Below are positions 55,336 through 64,000 of a DNA stretch of 64,000 nt, piece by piece. The stretch's first letter is position 1, and each line of letters opens with the position of its first letter. Source of the stretch: Planococcus citri (lineage: Eukaryota; Arthropoda; Insecta; Hemiptera; Pseudococcidae). A program made the translations under genes and the position numbers. The stretch is taken from positions 65,844,001-65,908,000 of the forward strand of contig NC_088679.1 in the NCBI RefSeq assembly GCF_950023065.1, given 5' to 3'. The notes under the pieces are model-generated. The model ran no database searches. It had not been told where the DNA came from and worked only from the letters and a program-made list of their open reading frames with translations.

Positions 55336-55829
55336 GTACATAGCATATCTATTTTTCAAATTTTCAAATGTTTAGATCTTTTTCCCTTTATCATCACTTG
55401 AGAGAAAGTTGTTGGAAATCAAAATTTAAAAATAAGAGAATTATAAGTGAAAAATTCCAAAATTTTTGATTTAAAGTATGAAAAAACATGCCATTTTCCC
55501 AAAAATACCTCAATATTTTCACAAAATGATTCTGCTAAGCGGGGAGTCTGATTACATTAAAGGAGTGATTTTCTGTGTAATTAGGTACAAAAAATTGGGA
55601 CCAAGCCATTTGATTGCATTAAACAGGTTATTTTATTAAGCAGATCCACAATAAGCGGGGCCCACTGTAATTAGCAATGAAGTAACGTAAAATTAATTAG
55701 ACATGGTTAGGTTACGCCTTTCTCTAAATCTTAAGTCATAGGTGTAAATAATATGATGATCTACCCCTATGACGAAAAGTGCATTAATTAAACTAAGTAA
55801 GCATATTTCAATACTCACGAAACACTGTA

Positions 55830-56759
55830 AGGTAAACTACCAGTTATGGACCCCTTTTTTACAATTAATCGCCAAGACATCATTTATGACCCAATTTTAA
55901 TATATATATTTTTAAAATAATCCTTGAAGCTTCCTCTTTTACTTCAAGGTGTTCAGTTTTGAAAAAAAGTAATTTTCATTTCCCTAATTCCTATTTGAAA
56001 TAAGGTCTAAAAAAAGACAGTTTTCAAGGAGGTACCAATTACAAATCGTGCAAATATGAACGGAAGCGTTTAATTTTTTTCACTCTGAGACCAGTTATAG
56101 TATCCTGAGAACCACATTAGAAAATTTTCATCATCAAAGTTCACAAATATTGAAGTTGAAAAACTACCAATTGTAGACCGGTCTGTAATTGGTACCTAAC
56201 AACCCTTTTGAAATTAAAAAATTCATAGAGAAAAAAAAAGTTAGCTACCAATTTTGGATCAAATTAATTACGGACCAAAACTAAATGTCACAATTTGAAT
56301 GTTTATCCACCGGAACATGAGAATATATGTGGTATGCAACATAAATACATGAGACTTGGCTTATAATCATCAATTTTGAAAACATTACAGCGATTTCATG
56401 TTTGAACATTGTCATTCTATCAAAAAGCGCCTAACATAAACCTAAAATCCGCAAAAAAGTTTGAACATGCAAAAAAGTAGTTCTTGGTACTTAGCTTCAC
56501 ACATACTTAGACACCAAATGTTCGTCGAATATACTCTTTGGATTGATGTAATTGAATTAATTAAAAACCCGTGTACAAATTTTAACAAAATTTTTGCCAT
56601 AAAAATTTTTACTTTCTGATTACAAACAGGCCGAGCATACTACTCAAGGCAACACAATGCCGCAATTGGCACCCTTATCTGACAAGTTGCAAACTAGCCA
56701 GGCCCTTGCAAAAAAAAGATCCATAATTGGTACCTTGGTCCATAACTGGTAGTTTACCT
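55830..56759. mobile_element. 930-bp mariner-like MITE
   Basis: The termini AGGTAAACTACCAGTTAT and its exact complement form an inverted repeat of 20 bp or more, flanked by TA at 55828-55829 and 56760-56761. Variants of TACCAATTATGGACC recur inside several times in both orientations. There is no transposase. The first eight bases, AGGTAAAC, are shared with the element at 40550-41337. Confidence 0.88.
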
Positions 56760-57280
56760 TACTTATTTTTTGTCTCTTTTGGGGGCTCTACTCAGGTTAA
56801 GAGCATCGACAGAAATGGATTACACAAAGTCCTTATTATTTGAGAGATACCTTCGAATGACCAGTGAGATTGGAGAACTATCCAATGTTCCATAATTAAT
56901 AAACATAATTATTAACCACGTTAAATTGCACAAATTATCCACTTAGACAGTGGGCTAAGCCAGATAAGAGGTAAGGAGGGGAAAAGCTCCGTTGTCTTTA
57001 CGTCTGTATATTGATGAAGAACCAGCCATTGCGAGTAAGTAACCAAAACCAAGTAAAGTTGATGGTTAGAGATCCGATGCACGAGCCTTCGAGCTATGAG
57101 ATACAGATCTATAAATAAATAGTTTCCCACATTACCATACTTCCAGTACATAAGGGGGATTAATTTAGTAACCGCTAGGGCAATTGAGGCATATTTCTTC
57201 ATATCACTTTGAATCTTTTCTATTTTTTTTTTTGCCTTGAAGATTTTCAAGATGTATTTACTCACACAATTTTTTTGAAT
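56760..57280. other. Low-repeat interval, nothing recognised
   Basis: A 114-residue minus-strand frame at 56921-57265 has no domain that I recognise. Confidence 0.35.
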
Positions 57281-58990
57281 CCTTTTTAAAACAATTTTGA
57301 TAACATTTCCTCATTTTAGGCAGGTAGGTATTATGTTTTTTAAAAAAAATTCCTCGCAATTTTGAAAAGATCAGCTGAAATAGCGAGGAAACTTTCAAAA
57401 CATCATTGACGAGATCCCAAACCGGAGAGGAAATTGGATTAAAGAACTTGCTAACACACATTGCCATGGTCTATGGTGAAATTGCCGATGGTTTTGTTCA
57501 CCTTTTTCCAATCGCGAACGGTTTTTTCATGCATGAAAAATGAGGGTTAGCTGTAATAGAGATAGAATTCAATATAGGCTATTACCTGAATAACAACAAC
57601 GTGAAGGAAATCTCTAAATAACTTTGGAAAAATAATTTACCGCAAAACGTTCATTTTTCCGGTGAAATCCTCTCTACCACTACCACAGATAGGTTATTTT
57701 TTTTGCGTTGGATTTTCCTCTTTTTTTTTTTGATTATATATACGTCAGACGAAAACGTACGGATTCCGTTGACTGATTACTTTTTGGTTATTGGATAAAA
57801 AAGGTTTATAACCCTCGACAATTACGTCGTGTATTGTTTTTCTATACGCGATCTTAACGCCAGAAGCCCTTTGAGGCTACGTAAAGTATACGTTTTGGTA
57901 AAGGCCAGCGAGGTTCTCGACCCATTTGATCATCACTGTCAATTGCATTTCGCTATAAATGAACAATACGTGAAAAAACACTTTGTGACAAAGTTTTTAA
58001 CTGCAGATACTCGTACGTATACGTAGAGGAATATAGAGAGGGGAAAAAAACAACCCAACAACCCTGTAGCAAGATGTCAGTTAGACTTTCAATCACCGCA
58101 AGTGTCGCGTTGAATTGGAACGTTTTCATAATTTAACAACGTTTCACACCTTGTGGAAGCTTCGCAGCTTTGTAAGATTCGACGTGGTTACTTAATTCAA
58201 ACGTCAATCACGTTCGCAAAAGTGGATAAATTTTTTGCCATCGTGTTTGGAAAAATATACTTACTCTCTCGCGCGTCGTTGACCAGATAATTGTGTCAGT
58301 TTGGTAAACTTTTTTCGCTTATTCATGACCGTTGTCGACTGTGGGTTAATTATTCAAAAAAATAGTTATCTATGAAATGAACGATGAACGACGAACGACG
58401 ACGAAGACAAGTCGAAGAGAAGGAAATGCACGCGCCACGACGATGGAGTATTTTTGCCGCAGCGCAGCGTTTTTCTATCGGTTTCCTGATTTTAAAGGTT
58501 TTTTATTCAACGTGTACACTTAGCCGGTATTTGAAAGTTTTCCAAGGGGCTTTTAACGCGACTACATTTACGTACGAAAATATCAAAACATTGTTTTATG
58601 CTGATAAATACGTATACTTGCCGAGGGTGTGGTGTGTAAGCATATAAATAAGAAGCTCGATAGGAGTTGCATAGGATAAAGAAAAAAAAAACTGTCGCGA
58701 ATAATAAAAATATGGTCAAATATGTATATAGGCGATGCATCGGTAAGAGCTTTTTTTCCTTCCTCGTATATACTTTCGCAGCTGTAAATCGATTTCGTGT
58801 AGATGCTGTGAAAAAATTCGCATTCTTCTGAGCTCGTTTTCGTAGGTACTTTTGATAAAACGTTTCACCATACTCGGCAAATTAATTGCAATGTAAGAGT
58901 ATTAATTTCTGCTACGTCGTTCGAAATGTTCGCTCGACACGCGGATGAATAATAAAATTAAACAGGGATACCTAAATGGCGTTTAAAAAC
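57281..58990. other. Single-copy-like, CpG-containing block 11
   Basis: Non-repetitive, with GAACGACGAACGACGACGAAG near 58387 and CTCTCGCGCGTCGTTGACC near 58267. Frames of up to 87 residues have no recognisable domains. It may be a regulatory or otherwise retained non-coding block. Confidence 0.4.
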
Positions 58991-60170
58991 GGAATGGTAG
59001 TACTGCATAAGGATCACTTCAAGCAGATACAACATTTTTGGATTGGCGTTTTACGATTTTTCTCGAAAATTTTTCTTGAGATTTTTCTACTGGATAGGGA
59101 AGTTGCGGGAAAGAGTATTTTTTACATACAGCCATACGATTTTTGATTTCAATGCCCAAATTTGGCAGCTTTTCCCCCATAGGTAGGTATAATCCTTCGT
59201 TTTTCCCAAAATCGATATCAGTCAATTTTTTGGGAAAACGAAGAACACCATCACAAAAAAATTCAAAAAAAAACAATGTGATTTTTTTATGTAGATAAAC
59301 TGGCCATTTTGTGTTTTCATAGATTTGTGTAATTTTTGAACAATTTTGGAAACCCTTGATTCTGCATTTAGGCAATTGAAATTTTTTGAGAAACTATAAT
59401 ACCTACTAAAGGTCCTCATGCTCTGATAAAAAATGAACAAAATCAATAACATTTTTGTCAATCACTGAGTGGGCTAAGAGATTAGTGTGTGTGTTTTTGT
59501 ATTCTTCGTTGATTTTTTTTTAAAGAGTGAGCTGATTCCTCCCTCCCCTAAATAGATGTTCTCCCATGCATAGGTTGAATCTACGTATCAATAATGAATG
59601 CTAAATGAAAAAAATCATCATAAAACCTTAATTGGTGGGACTCCAACTTTGGCTACAGTAGGTAAGATAGACGAATCAGCCTGTACAAAAATGTTTGAAC
59701 CAAATAAAAGGGGAATCGAAAGAGGATCCTAAAATACATCACCAATAAAAATTTCATCAAATAAAATGCTGAAATTTGGTCTGTGTACTATTCTCAACGT
59801 CCCGAGTCGATTAGTGAAGTTTCAAATGTTCTGGAGCACCCAGTGGATTTTCGAATTTTTCAGTTTTTGAAAAAATGCTGCAAATGGGGTGAAAATTAAA
59901 ATATGAAGCATTCATAGACTTGGATCTACCACGATATTGTGACCCTTTCAAGAGATTTAGGCATATATTTTCGAAATTTTTTCATGCCAATTTAAATTTT
60001 AAATTTTACTTTTTTTCAAAAATCATCTCTGGAAAAAAATTTAAATTTGAACAGGCACAAAAATATTTTAAAAATATAGCCTAAGCCTAAATTGATCGAA
60101 AGGATCACAAAGATGGTAAATCTAAGTCTTTTTGATGCTGGATTTCATTTTAATCTTACATTATGGAGTT
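58991..60170. other. AT-rich interval with weak dispersed-repeat phrases
   Basis: GAAGTTTCAAATGTTCTGGAGC near 59.82 kb resembles phrases at 48.94 and 60.19 kb. Frames at 59019-59461 are K/F-rich and unrecognised. Confidence 0.35.
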
Positions 60171-60415
60171 TTTTCAAAAACTGGAGAATCTGAAAATCCG
60201 CTGGAAGCTCCAACACACCTCCAAACCATCACAAATCGACTTTAGAGATCGAAAACATGTTACAAACCAAATTTGAGATTTCTTGATCACTTTAGTAAAA
60301 TTTTCATTTTTTTTTTCATTTTTGGACCAAACTTAAATTTTTTATAAATTCCCAAAAAATTGAAAAAATTAATTTTTAAGCATCTGAAATTTTGGCTGGT
60401 GGTGTATTTTAGAGT
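60171..60415. repeat. Dispersed AT-rich repeat, copy near 60.3 kb
   Basis: ATCGAAAACATGTTACAAACC, then TTAGTAAAATTTTCA and AAGCATCTGAAATTTTGGCTGG, match the window start (1-135) and 49.0-49.2 kb in the same order. Confidence 0.55.
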
Positions 60416-61090
60416 TATCCATGTTTGAACGTGCCATTTTTGCCTGTTTGAAAAGCATGCACAAAGGTCGCATTTTGGTCTAAACTTGAAAAATATGTGC
60501 TTGAATATCCTTGATTTTTTCGACTGATTAAAAAAAAAAAAACGTAAAGAACTGTTCCACTTCTGACTGCTTGAAAAACATGCGGACATGTATCATTTTC
60601 TACATGGTTGAAAAATACTCGTATGCTCAATTGCTCAAAGGTCCCTTTTCTGAGTGCTTAAAAAGTGTTTGCAAATGTTCCATTTTTGAAAATTGAAAAA
60701 AGTGCTGGAATGTCCGATTTTTGATTGCATAAATAATTTGCTCAAATGTTCCAAGTTGAGCTGCTTAAGAAATGTTGTCAAAATAGGGACAATTGAGCAC
60801 ATTTTTTAACCAGTCAAAAGCATTCAGTCACATTTTTTAACTTGTCAAAAATGGCAATTTTGAGAACATCGTTTAACTACTCAAAAATGGTACGCTGGAG
60901 CACATTTTTAGACAGTCAAAAATTAGTTATTTTTCAAGCAGTCCAAAATGTTAAGGTACATTTATGCACATTTCTCAATCAGTCAAAAATGGATTATTCA
61001 AGAACTTTTTTTTATCAGTCTCAATTTTACAAAAATTGTATTTCTTTCATAAAAAATTCAACAGATTTAAATTTTTTTCAATTCGTCAAA
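60416..61090. repeat. Degenerate repeat array of about 55 bp that reverses orientation
   Basis: From 60416 to about 60780 units read like CATTTTTGACTGCTTGAAAAAC followed by an ATGTNC phrase. From about 60790 to 61070 they read in reverse complement (CACATTTTTAACCAGTCAAAA). The frames over both halves are translations of the repeat. Confidence 0.65.
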
Positions 61091-61850
61091 AAAGGAAAAA
61101 TGAATTTCAGCCCTTGAAATTTTTGCTTGGTGGTGTATTTTGGGCTTTTCTTTCGACTTCTTTTTATTCCGTTCAAAAATGTTTATGCTATTTGTTTATT
61201 TTTTTGCAGCTTCCTGTTTATGGACGTAATACGTAGATCGTTTTAGAGCTCATCATCACACTTCTATTAGTACTTGTCTCCAGAGGAGGGGGCGGGGTGA
61301 CTTAAGTATTTCTCAATATATTTTCCACCTTTATTGTGTCTGTTTTTAAGCGATTTTCAAGATATTGAAAATGACACAAATTACACGATCAAAAACAAAT
61401 TAGGGACAGCTCCATTCGATTAACATTTTTGTTCATAACCATTTTTGATTGAGCGAGTTGACGAATTCCTCCAATTTTTATTATTTTCATAATGATTTAG
61501 CCAAATTTCAAGTACATAATTGTCTTTTTTTAACACTGAACTCTGCACAAAAAAAGTTCAAAAATCAAATTTTTGAAAAATTGAGCTGAAAAGTTGCAAA
61601 AAAGTGCATTTTGGGTGTTGTTTAGCTTTCAATACGTATTCTAGAATTTTACATGATTTTTTCAGTGATGAATGTATTTTTCGAAATTCGAATTTCCCTT
61701 AACTGCGACCAATAATTCTGGAGAAAGAAATAAAAATCATTTCATTAAGTTTGAAAAATGTATTTCTACTTTCTTGACGAAATTTTTTTACTTCAACCAA
61801 GTGAAAATCCAGAAAATCGTGGGTAAATAAACATCCACCTAAGGCAGAAG
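61091..61850. other. AT-rich interval, nothing recognised
   Basis: It starts with CCTTGAAATTTTTGCTTGGT, a further fragment of the dispersed repeat. Otherwise it is unrecognised. Confidence 0.35.
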
Positions 61851-63149
61851 CATAATCTGTACCTTTTTTTCCATTTCAAGTATACGTATCGTATGAAAAT
61901 CTACGAAAAATTTGCCCACATTTTCGATATCTGAAAGATTTTATGTATCTTTGATACGTTTTTGTAATTCATAGGGTTTTGAAAATTCGTTCTTTTTTTT
62001 ACACGCCACCGAGTTTAATATTTTTGTTGCGGCAACAAACGAAACACGAAAGATTAGGGAACTTATGGTGCGAATTCACATAACAATTGAGGCGTTTGTG
62101 AAATGCGATTATATTCGAGACACCTTGTATATGTCTATGTACTACGTATACATGTGTGTTCTAAAAAGCGAAAGAACAGATAAGAAGTGACAAAAGTGTG
62201 AAATACAGAGCGGTACTTTATTTCACGCTGTCGATCTGACACTTAATCGATACATCAATCCAACCATTATTTTGCCGCTATGTGTGGTGTGTACTCTGTA
62301 TAGTATACCTACGAGCAAAGAGAAGCTCATCGTGTAAAAAGTATTACGATGCAAACCCACTATAGCCTACCAACCATTTCTCCATATGCCATACATAAAA
62401 ACTATTACATACCTGAAACCATTTCCTGACAACTTAGGATTGGCATTTTCCCCCTCATTTTCCTCGTTCACAATATAATTTGCTTATAGGTGCTCTATAA
62501 GCATCGCTATCTACTCGAGCACGTGTCATGTTTTATTTTTTAATTGGACGATTATAAGTTGATGAGGAAAATATTATTATATCTCTCATATAGAGACTAT
62601 ATAAAACGACGTGTAAAAACTTATTTTCAACATATAATAAAAAGCTTATTCGCGTCGGAAAAACACGAGAATTCCAGCTTTCGTTAGCGCCGCTCTACCC
62701 ATGCTGCTTATTTCCCCCTTTTTTGAATCGTCTCACAAATCCCTCGGAATTACTTTTGTTCGAAATTTTGCCAAATTTTGGACAGCTACGATACATTTTT
62801 TTATTCATTCATTCTTTTACTCGCTGTGAGAATCCCATTCTTGAACGAGTGGATGTTTCATGATAAAAATAACTAATGAATTGCGTCCCTCCATCCTGCG
62901 GGTTTGGGTTTTGTCGTTGTCTCGCTATTTAGCGAGTTATCAGCATGGTGATGACGTAAATAAGAATGCTTATGATGAAAATAATGAATATTTTGTCTCT
63001 CAACTAGAAAATTACCGGAGTGGGAAATGTGAGTTTTTTTTTGCTTTGGAATTAGGTTGTTGCTTTTGAGATTTGGAGATTCGGAATGTGTTTGTGTAAA
63101 GGGCAGGGATGTAGTGAAGGCATAAGTGTTCGTTCGCATTTTTGTACGT
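61851..63149. other. Single-copy-like block 12
   Basis: Non-repetitive, with ATTCGCGTCGGAAAAACACG near 62.65 kb and TACTACGTATACATGTGTG near 62.14 kb. A 120-residue minus-strand frame at 62873-63235 runs into the satellite and has no recognisable domain. It may be a regulatory or otherwise retained non-coding block. Confidence 0.4.
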
Positions 63150-64000
63150 AAAATCCTACTTGTTCGACAATGCTTCATTGCAAAAAATAACCTGAGTCGT
63201 TCGTAATCGTGAACGATGTGTTTGATTTCGAACAAATCATTCGTTGACCTTTTTTTTACTCGTACATGAACTAACCAAATCAGAATTAGTCTCGTTAAGT
63301 GAATCAGACATTAGCTTTACATAATTTAAATTCTCATTTTGTGTCATTTGAAAAAGAAATTAATTTCAAAAGATGGACTCTTATTTCGTTTGTGAATGAT
63401 CTATTCGAAAAATGATCGAATCGTTCGCGAACAACATACTTACTCGTATTAGATTTCAAATTTCAAACGAATTCAGCTGAATATGAAAGGTCTTCATTCT
63501 ACATTTTTTCATACATATTTCCAGTGAATTCTTTCTTTCTTTTTTTTGTGGGAGGGGGGGGGGGGTTTAAAAATTGATTTAAGTCAACTTTTCGTTGAGA
63601 AAAGTTTATGCATCGTTCGCGAACGATTCATTTGAAAAATGACTCATTCGTTTACGGATCATTCGAGGCGTTTCGAACGAATTGAGTTGAGTATTTATAT
63701 TTGAGAAATTGATCAAAGTTACCTACCTAATTTTTCTTTGAAAAAATTCATATTATGTTGTTCTTTTGAACGATTCTACAGGCTTTTTTTTTGAAAAATT
63801 CACAAGTCGTTCGCGAACGATTCGTTTACAAAATGATTCTCTCGTTCGCGGATCATTTGTGATATTTCAGGCGAATTGAATTATTTATAAAATTGATCAA
63901 AGTCAACTTTTCTTTGAAAAAACTTTATGTGTCGTTCGCGACCGATTCGTTTGAAAAAAGATTCTCTTGTTCGCGGATTATTTTTGATGTTTTTAGTGAA
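63150..64000. repeat. CGTTCGCGAACG satellite, block C (runs off the window)
   Basis: CATCGTTCGCGAACGATTC (about 63610), GTCGTTCGCGAACGATTCG (about 63807) and GTCGTTCGCGACCGATTCG (about 63932) mark units of about 120-200 bp. Each is followed by CTCGTTCGCGGATCAT-like text and a GATCAAAGTCAACTTTTC spacer. The palindrome is the same as in blocks A and B, but the spacers differ, so this is a related subfamily. A G12 tract lies near 63554. Confidence 0.8.

Larger units (their letters stand above)
54932..55667. mobile_element. 736-bp pogo/Tigger-like MITE
   Basis: The termini are CAGTGGGCCCCGCTTATT and its complement, with TA at 54930-54931 and 55668-55669. Both ends are followed by similar ATTTTATTAAG-containing stretches. 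There is no transposase. About 245 bp in the middle is a later insertion (55102-55335 plus one 11-bp duplication), so the original element was about 490 bp. Confidence 0.88.

Noticed and set aside
62873..63235. 120-residue minus-strand open frame
   Set aside because: It overlaps the start of the CGTTCGCGAACG satellite, has no recognisable domain and shows no support for coding.

Overview
This window looks like non-coding DNA from an arthropod nuclear genome. It is AT-rich, full of A/T homopolymers and short TACCTACC and TCGTACTCG runs, and littered with decayed LINE, hAT, pogo/mariner-like and fold-back elements. The composition and element mix suggest a hemipteran insect, perhaps a scale insect or mealybug, but that is an impression and not a demonstrated identification. 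I found no intact host gene, rRNA, tRNA or CRISPR array. Every recognisable protein signature belongs to a broken transposable element.

The layout alternates. About twelve stretches of 0.8-2 kb look single-copy and visibly richer in CpG: about 0.4-1.3, 5.4-7.1, 11.2-13.1, 18.1-20.0, 22.1-24.0, 27.2-28.9, 32.7-34.1, 37.7-39.1, 42.8-43.9, 49.5-51.4, 57.3-59.0 and 61.9-63.1 kb. They lie between spacers packed with repeats and nested transposons. This is the pattern expected of a large intron or gene desert with retained, possibly regulatory, single-copy blocks.

The transposon layer is well resolved by target-site duplications (TSDs) and split reading frames. An RNase H-bearing LINE (3.4-5.2 kb) is split by a 982-bp inverted-repeat element with a CTGAG duplication. 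A Jockey-type reverse-transcriptase LINE occurs three times, all on the minus strand. The first copy (14.5-17.8 kb) is broken by a 2-kb composite insert. The second (31.3-31.8 kb) is only the C-terminal part, abutting a piece of another LINE. The third (40.3-42.3 kb) is broken by a hAT-type MITE, which is itself broken by a mariner-like MITE. Three copies of that 410-bp hAT MITE are present, each with 8-bp duplications. A second hAT element (46.65-47.94 kb, perfect 8-bp duplication) contains a Mutator-like segment that still encodes part of a MULE-type transposase. Two pogo-like elements (9.7-10.3 and 54.9-55.7 kb) have TA duplications. The second holds a 234-bp insert with an 11-bp TSD, a perfect 96-bp inverted repeat and a hammerhead-ribozyme-like core.

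The tandem-repeat layer includes a satellite built on the palindrome CGTTCGCGAACG in three blocks (25.6-26.8, 43.9-46.0 and 63.2-64.0 kb, the last running off the window). The first two blocks are inverted duplicates of each other, and a 1,389-bp fold-back element has landed in the second. There are also a 20-bp minisatellite (20.4-21.5 kb), five arrays of a GCCAAAAATTG-type repeat, and several 60-140-bp degenerate repeats. Coordinates of degenerate repeats and single-copy blocks are approximate by-eye boundaries. Coordinates of elements with target-site duplications were counted base by base.
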